From positions 1 to 64,000 of the forward strand of contig JAYENI010000157.1 in assembly GCA_034722015.1 (NCBI GenBank): a DNA stretch of 64,000 nucleotides, in the 5' to 3' direction. This document shows positions 25,433 to 33,504 of this stretch, piece by piece; position 1 is the stretch's first letter; each line of letters starts with the position of its first letter. The notes under the pieces were generated by a model. The model saw nothing but the letters and a program-made list of their open reading frames with translations, ran no database searches and had not been told where the DNA came from. The translations under genes and the position numbers were made by a program. This stretch comes from JAJDOJ01 sp034722015 (GTDB lineage Bacteria > Pseudomonadota > Gammaproteobacteria > JAJDOJ01).

Positions 25433-26715
25433 GAATCGGTCCCGAACTGGTGAACGATCCTGCCATTCAGAAAGGTGTGGGTTACCCGCCCGGTGAATTC
25501 CCAACCCGCAAACGGAGAATTTTTTCCGCGGCTGAGCATTCTGCCGGGATCGAGGTCCCAGGCCGCGTCCGGGTCGATAATCGCAATGTCGGCGGGTTTT
25601 CCTTCAGCCAGCGAGCCGCCGTCGATGTCGATGACCGAGGCAGGACCGCAGGTGATCAGCGAGATTGCCTCGCTCAGGTCGAGCAGGCCGTCGTGAACCA
25701 GTCGCAGCATCAGCGCCAGCAACGTTTCCACTCCCGAGACGCCGGGTTCGGTTTGTGCAAACGGTGCGCGTTTGGCGTCGGGTTCGTGGGGTTGATGGTC
25801 AGAACAGACTGCGGTGATGGATCCGTCCAGGAGACCCGCGCGCAGGCCCTCCAGGTCGCGACGCGTTCGCAGGGGAGGGATCGTGTGACAGTTACTGTTG
25901 AAGTCGGTGACATCCATCTCCGTCAGAAAGAGCTGGTGGGCACAGACATCGGCAGTGATCGGAAACCCGTCGTACCGCGCTCGCGCCACCATGCGCACTG
26001 CGCGGGCCGTGGACAAACGGCAGACATGGACACTCGCCCCGGTCTGTTCGATCAGGGCGAGCATCTGTCCAAGCGCCGCGGTTTCCGCGGCCTCCGGGAT
26101 CCCGGACAGTCCCATCCGGGTCGCCACGGCGCCCTCGTGCGCGCAGCCCCGGTCCATCAGGTCGAAGTCCAGCGGGTGAAGGAACACCTTGTGTCCTGCG
26201 CTTGCCGCATACTCCATTGCGCGCCTCAGGACGAGTGGGCTGACAATCGGGTTCAGGGTCTGGCTCACGCCGACGCAACCGGCGGCTTTCAGGGCCGCCA
26301 TTTCGCTTGGCACCCGTCCCTCCAGTCCCTTTGTCAGGGCTCCCAGCGAGTAGACGTGGCAATAGCCCGCCTCGGTGGCTCGTTGTTGAATGAGCTCGAC
26401 CGCGGCAGGCGAATCGATCACCGGTTTGGTGTCAGGCGGACAGGTCAGACTGGTGATTCCCCCCGCTGCCGCGGCACGGGTCTCCGATTCGATGGTCGCC
26501 TTGTGTTCCTGACCGGGTTCGCGCAACCTCGCGGCCAGATCCACGAGTCCCGGAATCACCCACTTTCCAGCGGCCTCGATGGTGCGTCTGGCGGCGAATC
26601 CGGCGGGTGGAGCGCCCACCCCCGCGATCCTGTCATGTTCCACATACAGGCTCGTTACCCTGTCGAGTCCGGCAGCGGGGTCCACGACCCTTGCGTTGAC
26701 GATTCGAAGGTTCAT
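25429..26715 (-). CDS. pyrC': Inactive dihydroorotase homologue (PyrC'), ATCase partner
   Basis: A 428-residue dihydroorotase-fold protein that lacks catalytic metal ligands. The HxH motif (normally DLHVHLREPG) reads DLAARLREPG at residues 59-68, and the later HxxHxST reads HVCRLST. CSDHQPHEPDAKRAPF keeps its Asp and His. In Pseudomonas such pseudo-dihydroorotases form a scaffold with aspartate transcarbamoylase. Its start overlaps the pyrB stop (ATGA), fitting stoichiometric production with PyrB. An active PyrC must be encoded elsewhere. Confidence 0.9.
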   Translation of the reverse strand: MNLRIVNARVVDPAAGLDRVTSLYVEHDRIAGVGAPPAGFAARRTIEAAGKWVIPGLVDLAARLREPGQEHKATIESETRAAAAGGITSLTCPPDTKPVIDSPAAVELIQQRATEAGYCHVYSLGALTKGLEGRVPSEMAALKAAGCVGVSQTLNPIVSPLVLRRAMEYAASAGHKVFLHPLDFDLMDRGCAHEGAVATRMGLSGIPEAAETAALGQMLALIEQTGASVHVCRLSTARAVRMVARARYDGFPITADVCAHQLFLTEMDVTDFNSNCHTIPPLRTRRDLEGLRAGLLDGSITAVCSDHQPHEPDAKRAPFAQTEPGVSGVETLLALMLRLVHDGLLDLSEAISLITCGPASVIDIDGGSLAEGKPADIAIIDPDAAWDLDPGRMLSRGKNSPFAGWEFTGRVTHTFLNGRIVHQFGTDS

Positions 26716-27725
26716 CGTTCACCTGTGGCCGTCGAGGCGATGGCCATCGACATCACCGCCATCCTGACTGCAATGCCAAATGTCACCTGCTGCAGGATAA
26801 CGGAACGTTCCCCGTCGGCGACTTCGGAGTCCATTTCCACACCGCGATTTATCGGCCCCGGATGCATGACGATGGCGTCGGGTGCTGTGACCTCGAGACG
26901 GCGGGGTGTCAGGCCGTAGCGCTGAAAATACTCATGCTCGCTTGGCAGGAACGCGCCGTGCATGCGTTCGTTCTGCAGCCGCAGCACGATGACGACATCC
27001 ACGTCCCTGAGGCCCGGACCAATGTCGGAAAAGACATGCACGCCCAGTGTTTCCACCTGGGCCGGCAGCAGGGTCCGGGGGGCGATGACACGAATTTCGG
27101 CGGCACCCAGGGTGTTCAACGCGAGTATCTGGGAACGTGCGACGCGCGAATGCAGGATATCGCCGACGATTGCCACCCGCAGGTCCTTGAATTCCCCCTT
27201 GTGACGGCGAATCGTGAACATGTCCAGCATGGCCTGCGTGGGGTGCGCGTGGCGGCCGTCACCGGCGTTGATGACCCGTACGTGCGGGGCGACATGCCCG
27301 GCGATGAAATGTGCCGCCCCGCTGTCCGTATGGCGGACCACGAACATGTCCGTGTGCATCGCCTCGAGGTTGCGCAGCGTATCGAGGAGACTCTCGCCCT
27401 TGACCGTCGCGGTGGCGCTGATGTTGAGGTTGAGAACGTCCGCCGACAATCGCTTGGCCGCAAGCTCGAAAGTCGTTCGGGTCCGGGTGCTGGCTTCGAA
27501 GAAAAGGTTGACGATTGTCTTGCCGCGAAGTAGCGGGACCTTCTTGACCGCCTGTCCCTCTACGCCGGCGAATGACTCCGCCGTGTCGAGGATGCTGGTT
27601 AGCAGGGTCCGTGGAAGACCGTCGATGGTGAGAAAATGGCGCAGCCGCCCGTCGTCGGTCAGCTGTCTCGTTGCCGGCAACGGCCTGGGATCCGCAGTGC
27701 GCGCGCCGGTTCTGCCGGAAATCAT
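26712..27725 (-). CDS. pyrB: Aspartate carbamoyltransferase catalytic subunit PyrB
   Basis: A 337-residue enzyme forming carbamoyl-aspartate in pyrimidine synthesis. The carbamoyl-phosphate loop is FFEASTRTRTTFE (residues 75-87), with HPTQAMLDM, DILHSRVARSQ and VMHPGPINRGVE also intact. The N-terminal extension (about 30 residues before LRHFLTIDGLP) is like the class A Pseudomonas enzyme, which needs PyrC' to assemble. It starts 3 bp after the pyrR stop. Confidence 0.95.
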   Translation of the reverse strand: MISGRTGARTADPRPLPATRQLTDDGRLRHFLTIDGLPRTLLTSILDTAESFAGVEGQAVKKVPLLRGKTIVNLFFEASTRTRTTFELAAKRLSADVLNLNISATATVKGESLLDTLRNLEAMHTDMFVVRHTDSGAAHFIAGHVAPHVRVINAGDGRHAHPTQAMLDMFTIRRHKGEFKDLRVAIVGDILHSRVARSQILALNTLGAAEIRVIAPRTLLPAQVETLGVHVFSDIGPGLRDVDVVIVLRLQNERMHGAFLPSEHEYFQRYGLTPRRLEVTAPDAIVMHPGPINRGVEMDSEVADGERSVILQQVTFGIAVRMAVMSMAIASTATGER

Positions 27726-27728
27726 CGT

Positions 27729-28250
27729 CTATCCCGTCGAAGCGTCGTTATCGTCCACGTCTACCACGGCCAGTGCCAGGGGATCGGGACCCGAGAGCTT
27801 TATCTGCTGGTGGGGCCCAAGGTGCAGTTTGCGACCGACGATTTCAGGCTGTATCGGCAGCTCCCGCCCCTCGCGGTCGATCAGCGTGACGAGCAAGACG
27901 CTCGCAGGCCGGCCGTAATCAAATATCTCGTTCAGGGCGGCGCGAATGGTGCGCCCGGTGTACAGCACGTCGTCCACCAGTACGATATGCCGCCCCTCAA
28001 CACTCAGTGGCAATTTCGACGGCCGCACCCTGGGGTTGAGGCCGAGTTGGCTGAAGTCGTCGCGGTAGAAGGAGATGTCGAGCAGTCCCAGTGGGTCCGT
28101 CAGCCCGAGTGCGTCGTGGAGGCGTTCCGCGACCCAGGCGCCACCGGTGTGAATGCCGATCATGAGCACGTTTTCGCGGCCCTCGTTCCCTAGATGGGTG
28201 CGCAAGTCCGTCTGCATTCGCTCGAGGAGCTCGTCGACGTTTTCGTTCAT
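27729..28250 (-). CDS. pyrR: Bifunctional PyrR (regulator / uracil phosphoribosyltransferase)
   Basis: A 173-residue phosphoribosyltransferase-fold protein. The PRPP loop is IVLVDDVLYTGRTIRAAL. MIGIHTGGAWVAERL and ELPIQPEIVGRKLH are PyrR-typical. The ATG at 28248-28250 overlaps the ruvX stop (ATGA), favouring it over an upstream ATG at 28292. In Firmicutes PyrR is an RNA attenuator; in Gammaproteobacteria its role in control is less clear. It is part of the operon ruvX-pyrR-pyrB-pyrC'. Confidence 0.93.
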   Translation of the reverse strand: MNENVDELLERMQTDLRTHLGNEGRENVLMIGIHTGGAWVAERLHDALGLTDPLGLLDISFYRDDFSQLGLNPRVRPSKLPLSVEGRHIVLVDDVLYTGRTIRAALNEIFDYGRPASVLLVTLIDREGRELPIQPEIVGRKLHLGPHQQIKLSGPDPLALAVVDVDDNDASTG

Positions 28251-28705
28251 TGCGGCGATTCCGGGTCCGGGTTCGGTTCGGTGTTCATCCATGTCTCCAG
28301 CAACAGGGCGGCAGCGATCTTGTCGATATCGCCCCGACGGATTGCCCGGTGATTTCCCGCTCGACGACGAATCCGGAGCTGGTGATAGGCCTCGTCGGAG
28401 CTGAGGGTCTCGTCGACGGTAAATACCGGGAGTCCATAGCGTTTCCCGAGTCCTCGCCGGAATCTGCCGATTTCGGCGAGGATCGCGTTGTTGGCGCCCC
28501 GTAGTTGCGCTTCACCCCGGGGTTCGCCGACGACCAGTGCGTCCGGAGACCATTCCAGGATGGTCTTTTCGATGGCCTTCCAGTCCGGTGCTCCCCCGAC
28601 GCTAGTGATCGTCCTGAGCGGTGTCACGGTTCCGGTCGACCGGTTTCCCACGGCCAGACCGGTTCGCCTCTTACCGTAATCAAATCCCAGGACGACCCGG
28701 ATCAT
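28247..28705 (-). CDS. ruvX: RuvX/YqgF Holliday-junction resolvase-like nuclease
   Basis: A 152-residue RNase H-fold protein, known for 16S rRNA 5'-end maturation. Motifs: VLGFDYGKRRTGLAVGN at the start, LVVGEPRGEAQ in the middle, FTVDETLSSDEA and GDIDKIAAALLLETWM at the end, with the catalytic acidic residues present. The ATG at 28703-28705 is chosen over a TTG at 28711. A repeat copy separates it from upstream yqgE. Confidence 0.93.
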   Translation of the reverse strand: MIRVVLGFDYGKRRTGLAVGNRSTGTVTPLRTITSVGGAPDWKAIEKTILEWSPDALVVGEPRGEAQLRGANNAILAEIGRFRRGLGKRYGLPVFTVDETLSSDEAYHQLRIRRRAGNHRAIRRGDIDKIAAALLLETWMNTEPNPDPESPQ

Positions 28706-28762
28706 CGGCAATCGGTGTGATGCTGGGCAGGGACCACGCTGGTTCGGGCCGGCGGGTAGTAA

Positions 28763-28919
28763 GGCGATTGCCGGAAAATGACATACCAGATTGCGCCGGA
28801 TTATCGTTCATCATCAAGGCGCGACATCAGGCGCATCGTCGAACGATGTAACTGTTGTCGCGACACAGAGGACGGACGAAAAGACAAACAAGATGGTATG
28901 TCAATTGACAGAAATCGCC
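28763..28919 (-). repeat. Dispersed palindromic repeat, full-length copy 8
   Basis: 157 bp, reverse orientation, flanked by TAA on both sides (28760-28762, 28920-28922). It lies between yqgE and ruvX, genes that are usually adjacent and co-oriented. Confidence 0.9.
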
Positions 28920-28936
28920 TAATTCGGGGTTTGCGC

Positions 28937-29506
28937 TCACGCATGGCCGGCGCTTCCATCGATCAGGTTCAGGTCAATGCCAAGTTTCCCCGCTGCGGCG
29001 TGCCAGCGTTTGCTGCTTGGCAGTGAGAATACAATATCGGGGTCGTTGGGGACCGTCAGCCAGGCGTTGTCGGCAATTTCCCGTTCCAGCTGACCGGGCG
29101 CCCAACCTGCGTACCCCAGAGCGATCAATTGCCTTTCCGGGCCATTGCCGGATACGGTGGCGGTAATGATGTCACGGGAGGTCGTCAGACCGAGGTCCGC
29201 GTGGATTACCAGCGTCGACTCCCAGCTCCCGAGCGGTTGATGGAGCACGAATCCGTGGTCCATCTGAACCGGACCGCCCGAATACACCGTGACATCCTCG
29301 GGAACGGGCATGCCCTGTTCGATTTCCAGGTGCTCCACCAGATCCGTCAGCTTCAGGTCGGTAGGGCGGTTAATGACGATTCCCAGGGCGCCCTGTTCAT
29401 TGTGCTCGCAGACCAGGGTTACCGTTTGCGAAAAATTCGGGTCCGCCAGGTTTGGCATGGCGATGAGAAAGTGATTGGCGAACCGGGTGGATTCCATATC
29501 GCTCAT
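28937..29506 (-). CDS. yqgE: YqgE/AlgH family protein (UPF0301)
   Basis: A 189-residue protein with the family signatures FANHFLIAMPNLADPNFSQT at the N-terminus, GALGIVINRPTDL, VYSGGPVQMDHGFVLH and the C-terminal LIALGYAGWAPGQLE. AlgH was named from alginate regulation in Pseudomonas, but the biochemical role is unsettled. The ATG at 29504-29506 is used; the frame upstream to 29605 is not conserved. It keeps the yqgE-ruvX-pyrR order of Pseudomonas. Confidence 0.93.
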   Translation of the reverse strand: MSDMESTRFANHFLIAMPNLADPNFSQTVTLVCEHNEQGALGIVINRPTDLKLTDLVEHLEIEQGMPVPEDVTVYSGGPVQMDHGFVLHQPLGSWESTLVIHADLGLTTSRDIITATVSGNGPERQLIALGYAGWAPGQLEREIADNAWLTVPNDPDIVFSLPSSKRWHAAAGKLGIDLNLIDGSAGHA

Positions 29507-29695
29507 CAGGTGAGTGGTGAATCGGGGAGACCGCGACGCTGCCGCCGGGCAGGGGAAATCCAAATTCGGGTAGCCGTCCGGCGGCCGAAAATCCCGGCGG
29601 CGCATCGTGGGCCCTCCGGAATCCGTATTGAGTAGTATGTGCCCGATCGGGTGATGCTGACAAGCGGCAAAGGGTGGGGCTAGCGATGGCGGAGA

Positions 29696-30577
29696 CTACT
29701 CCGTCAGACGCGTTTCGCCGGCCTGAAACAGCCAGGTGCGCGTGATCATCAATCTGTCCGTCGTCTGGTGCAATTGTTCGGGGAATGGCTCGAACGGTGC
29801 GGCGAGCCTGATGATCCGCATGGCTGCATCGTCCAGTACCTGGTGTCCCGAGGGAGAACCAATCTCCACGCTGATGATGTCGCCGTCGTGATTGAGAAGC
29901 ACATGCAGTATCAGGCTGCCGGCGAGCTGTTTGCGCCGGGCCTCGTCCGGATAATTGAGATTGCCGACGCGCTCGACCTTGTCTACCCATTCACGGACAT
30001 ATTGCGCTTCGGATGCGCTCTTCGCACTGAGGGAGTCCACAAAGCTGACTCGCGGCCGTTGCGAGAATTGTTGTTCGCGCGATGCCAGCTCCGCGGTGAG
30101 TCTCGCGATCTCCATTTGTCGGGAATCCTCCCTTTGCAGTGTGTCGAGTTCCCGCAGCAGTTCCTCCTCGGGAGATTCCTGGCTCGTCTCACGGAAGTCG
30201 GACGGGTTCAGCGAAGTAATGACGCTTTGCTGATTCTTGGTGTCTGATGCACTGGCCTCTTCGGTTCTGAACGGTGACATTCCGGTGGTTGGCAAAGGGC
30301 TTGGACTCGAGACCGGGCTGCTCGGGCGCTGCGCCTCGTTGGTCCGCCCGCTGGCTTGCTGGGCGGCCTGCGCCATGCGTTTCGCTTCGTCGGGCTCCTC
30401 TTTGGCCTCGGTCTGGACCAGGATGACATCCAGCGAGGTCGCTGCCGGGGCCGGGTCGCGCGATACGCCGAATCCGACCCCGAAAATGATGACCGCATGC
30501 AGGGCCGCGGCCACCGTAAGTGTCAGGGGAAGCAGGTTGCCCGAAGACTGGTCCATGCTGATGGCTGGTGCACTCAA
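29696..30577 (-). CDS. tonB: TonB-family energy-transducing protein
   Basis: A 293-residue protein. One N-terminal membrane anchor (LTLTVAAALHAVIIFGVGFGV) precedes a periplasmic linker with Pro/Ser/Glu content and a coiled-coil stretch (LLRELDTLQREDSRQMEIAR). The C-terminal TonB domain has YVREWVDKVERVGNLNYPDEARR and the LILHVLLNHDG strand. In Pseudomonas the homologue at this position (TonB3) is needed for twitching and pilus assembly. Between gshB and yqgE, as in P. aeruginosa. Confidence 0.9.
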   Translation of the reverse strand: MSAPAISMDQSSGNLLPLTLTVAAALHAVIIFGVGFGVSRDPAPAATSLDVILVQTEAKEEPDEAKRMAQAAQQASGRTNEAQRPSSPVSSPSPLPTTGMSPFRTEEASASDTKNQQSVITSLNPSDFRETSQESPEEELLRELDTLQREDSRQMEIARLTAELASREQQFSQRPRVSFVDSLSAKSASEAQYVREWVDKVERVGNLNYPDEARRKQLAGSLILHVLLNHDGDIISVEIGSPSGHQVLDDAAMRIIRLAAPFEPFPEQLHQTTDRLMITRTWLFQAGETRLTE

Positions 30578-30619
30578 GTCAGGTCTCTTGACGCGTGTCC
30601 GGCACGGTCGGCCCGGCGC

Positions 30620-31588
30620 TCACTTAACCGGTCCGGCTCGTTCGGCCAGCCGGCGCGCCACCGCGTCAAAAAGTTCGCTGCTGATGTTGAGCCCATAAAG
30701 GGCGTCGAGTTCCCGAATACAGGTCGGGCTGGTGACGTTGATTTCGGTGAGGTAGTCACCGATCACATCGATACCGGCGAACAGCAGCCCGCGCTTTCTC
30801 AGTTCCGGTCCGACCTGGGCGCAGATCCACCGGTCACGCTCGCTAAGTTTGACCCCTTTGCCGGTGCCGCCGGCCGCGAGGTTGGCCCGCGCCTCCCCCT
30901 CTTCGGGTATTCGTGCCAGCGCATAGGGTACCGGTATTCCGTCGATGAGCAGGATGCGCTTGTCGCCCTGATCCACTTCGGGGATGAATCGCTGCGCCAT
31001 GATCGTTTGCTTTCCGTGTCGCGTCAGCGTTTCCAGGGTCACGTTGGTGTTCGGGTCTCCCCTGGCGACCCTGAATACCGACTCCCCACCCATCGAGTCC
31101 AGCGGCTTGAGGACCGCCGTGTCCACATGCCGCATGAATGTTCTGAGGCGGTCCTGCTCCCGGCTGACCAGCGTCGGTACGCAGCATTGGGGAAACCAGG
31201 CGGTAAACAATTTTTCGTTGCAGTCCCTGAGTGCTGCGGGATCGTTGACGATGAATGCGCCATCCATGCCGGCCAGGTCCAGTGCGTAGGTGGTGTAGAC
31301 GTATTCCATGTCGAAGGGAGGGTCCTTGCGCATGAGAATGACTGTGCAGTCGGACAACCGGCGTTCCTGCGGCTCGCCGAGTTCGAACCAGCCCCTGGGA
31401 TCGTCGAGAACCGACAACGGCCGCATTCGTCCGAGCGCGATGCCGTCCTGTACGAAAATACAGTCCTGCTCCAGGTACTGTATGCCCCATCCCCTGCGCT
31501 GCGCCTCGAGCAGCATCGCGAAGGTACTGTCCTTGTGGATCTTTATGGACCCGATGGAGTCCATAATGACGGCAATCTCGATCTGCAT
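30620..31588 (-). CDS. gshB: Glutathione synthetase GshB
   Basis: A 322-residue ATP-grasp enzyme ligating glycine to gamma-glutamylcysteine. Seen are IAVIMDSIGSIKIHKDSTFA at the N-terminus, RKDPPFDMEYVYTTY, VLKPLDSMGGESVFRV, RFIPEVDQGDKRI and GIDVIGDYLTEINVTSPTC at the end, all conserved. Divergent from pilG; 42 bp before the tonB gene, with which it probably forms a unit. Confidence 0.96.
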   Translation of the reverse strand: MQIEIAVIMDSIGSIKIHKDSTFAMLLEAQRRGWGIQYLEQDCIFVQDGIALGRMRPLSVLDDPRGWFELGEPQERRLSDCTVILMRKDPPFDMEYVYTTYALDLAGMDGAFIVNDPAALRDCNEKLFTAWFPQCCVPTLVSREQDRLRTFMRHVDTAVLKPLDSMGGESVFRVARGDPNTNVTLETLTRHGKQTIMAQRFIPEVDQGDKRILLIDGIPVPYALARIPEEGEARANLAAGGTGKGVKLSERDRWICAQVGPELRKRGLLFAGIDVIGDYLTEINVTSPTCIRELDALYGLNISSELFDAVARRLAERAGPVK

Positions 31589-31908
31589 GGGTGTTTCGTC
31601 CCGCTCTGTTCCCGGGCGGTGAGGTTCTCGGGATGCAAGGGCCAGGGTGAGTGCATCGGCTAAGTCGGAATATTAGGGCATTTTATCCGCTTTGCATTGT
31701 CGGCGGTCGCCGTTTCTGCGTTATTGTCCTATATTCATTCTACTAATGAGCCGCTTCTTCCGTGTTGGCATGGATCGTGACCCTTGCACGACAGGCGCGT
31801 TATTAAATTAGCAATATCTGAATTGCTGTTTTTTTTGCGTGCGGCAGCCGGCCAGAATGTGTCCGGATTTTCCACTCTACCGGGGCTGATGTGAGCGCGA
31901 ATGCAGAC
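31589..31908. other. Divergent promoter region between gshB and pilG
   Basis: About 320 bp without a gene, AT-richer than its surroundings, with a TATTGTCCTATATTC stretch near 31721 and a T-run near 31830. It should contain the promoters for the gshB unit (minus) and the pil-chp operon (plus). An in-frame GTG at 31891 could start PilG 6 codons earlier. Confidence 0.45.
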
Positions 31909-32295
31909 ATGGCGACAGAGGATCTCGCCGGTGTAAAGGTGATGATCATCGACGACAGCAAAACGATCCGCAAAACCGCGGAGATGCTGTTGAAAAAGCA
32001 GGGCTGCGAGGTCATCACCGCGACTGACGGATTCGAGGCGCTTTCCAAGATTGCCGAGCACAAGCCGGACCTGATTTTCGTCGATATCATGATGCCGCGG
32101 CTGGATGGTTACCAGACCTGCGCCTTGATCAAGAACAATCGGGAGTTCAGGAGTACGCCCGTCATCATGTTGTCGAGCAAGGACAGCATTTTCGACAAGG
32201 CCAGGGGGCGCATTGTCGGATCGGAACAGTACCTGACCAAGCCGTTCAGCAAGGACGATCTGGTGGGTACCATCAGACAATATCTGAAGCGGTAA
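31909..32295 (+). CDS. pilG: Twitching response regulator PilG
   Basis: A 128-residue single-domain receiver. VMIIDDSKTIRKTAEMLLKK supplies the acidic pair, IFVDIMMPRLDGYQT the phospho-acceptor Asp, VIMLSSKDS the switch Thr/Ser and EQYLTKPFSKDD the Lys. It receives phosphate from ChpA and promotes pilus extension in P. aeruginosa. The start is either this ATG or the GTG at 31891. First gene of pilG-pilH-pilI-pilJ-chpA-chpC. Confidence 0.93.
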   Translation: MATEDLAGVKVMIIDDSKTIRKTAEMLLKKQGCEVITATDGFEALSKIAEHKPDLIFVDIMMPRLDGYQTCALIKNNREFRSTPVIMLSSKDSIFDKARGRIVGSEQYLTKPFSKDDLVGTIRQYLKR

Positions 32296-32385
32296 CTGGT
32301 ATTTGCCGGTCGGAACGCCCGCACGGCAAGACGGGATCTGAATGGGCGCCACAATGACAATTCACCTGTAACCGGGAGGCAGAAA

Positions 32386-32751
32386 GTGACCCGTATTCTT
32401 ATCGTTGATGATTCCCCGACCGAGATACACGTACTCAGGAAGATCCTTGAGAAGGCGGGCTATGACATCGCGGTGGCCGAGTCCGGAGAGGAAGGCGTGC
32501 AGAAGGCGCGCAGCGACGTCCCTGATCTGATTCTGATGGATGTTGTCATGCCGGGACTGAACGGATTCCAGGCGACCAGGCAACTTTCAAATGATCCCCA
32601 GACAGCGGAGATTCCGGTGATCATGGTGACCACCAAGGACCAGCCGACCGACAAGGTCTGGGCTAGCCGGCAGGGGGCGAAGGGTTATCTTGTCAAGCCG
32701 GTCAGGGAAAAGGAGTTGCTCAAGAGCGTTCGATCCCAACTGTCCGGTTGA
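32386..32751 (+). CDS. pilH: Twitching response regulator PilH
   Basis: A 121-residue receiver-only protein: ILIVDDSPTEIHVLRKILE, LILMDVVMPGLNGFQATRQL and GYLVKPVREKELL are intact. In Pseudomonas PilH counterbalances PilG. The GTG start is preceded by GGGAGG, 7 bp away. Confidence 0.94.
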   Translation: MTRILIVDDSPTEIHVLRKILEKAGYDIAVAESGEEGVQKARSDVPDLILMDVVMPGLNGFQATRQLSNDPQTAEIPVIMVTTKDQPTDKVWASRQGAKGYLVKPVREKELLKSVRSQLSG

Positions 32752-32763
32752 ACGGAGACGATC

Positions 32764-33312
32764 ATGTCCAGCGCACAGAGCCGGAAAGTGATCGAGCTGT
32801 TGCACGGCATGCAGCAGCGGGCCACGCGCCTCGCGGCGGGCCTGCCCGTCATGGAGGCGTCGCGCGAGGAATGGGTCGGAATCGCGTTTCAGCTTCGCCA
32901 GCACACACTACTCGCCCCGATGACAGAAGTGACGGAGGTGATTACACCGCCGTCACTGGCGCATCTTCCGCATACCAAGACCTGGGTAAAGGGAATCGCG
33001 AACATGCGCGGCAACCTGCTGCCGGTTATCGATCTGCAGTCGATGCTGTTCGGCGGCTCGCTTCCCGCCGATCCAAAGAGCCAGCGAGTCATCGTCGTGG
33101 ATCTGGAAGGCATTTCCACGGGACTACTCGTTGATTCGGTGCAGGGATTGAAACATTTCTGGGCCGAAGAGGTTCAGGGTCCTCCTGCGGGTCTGGAACC
33201 GGCCCTGCAGCCTTTCGTACAGCAGTCGTTCGCGTCCGCAGGCGAGAGTTTTGGCGTCTTTGGTCTCATGAGTCTGGTGTACAGCGAGGCCTTCCTGGAT
33301 GCGGCCGTGTGA
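32764..33312 (+). CDS. pilI: CheW-like adaptor PilI
   Basis: A 182-residue CheW-domain protein that couples PilJ to ChpA. The beta-barrel core runs from WVGIAFQLRQHTLLAPMTEV to TGLLVDSVQGLKHF, with WVKGIANMRGNLLPVIDL as the conserved CheW centre. It starts 12 bp behind pilH. Confidence 0.93.
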   Translation: MSSAQSRKVIELLHGMQQRATRLAAGLPVMEASREEWVGIAFQLRQHTLLAPMTEVTEVITPPSLAHLPHTKTWVKGIANMRGNLLPVIDLQSMLFGGSLPADPKSQRVIVVDLEGISTGLLVDSVQGLKHFWAEEVQGPPAGLEPALQPFVQQSFASAGESFGVFGLMSLVYSEAFLDAAV

Positions 33313-33504
33313 GCTGACAGGGGGCGCTTTGTCGGTTCGCGGAGTATCTCGCTCCGGCGGCCCGGCAACTGTCGGGCAGAACTCGCGTATGCACGAGCGG
33401 TTTTTTTACGGGTGTAAAGTCCCGCAGCAATACCAGTCTTGTCGGTTTCAGGGTATTCCTGTGCCAGTCCGAATCCCGACCATGTCGATCAGGAGAAACA
33501 GAGC

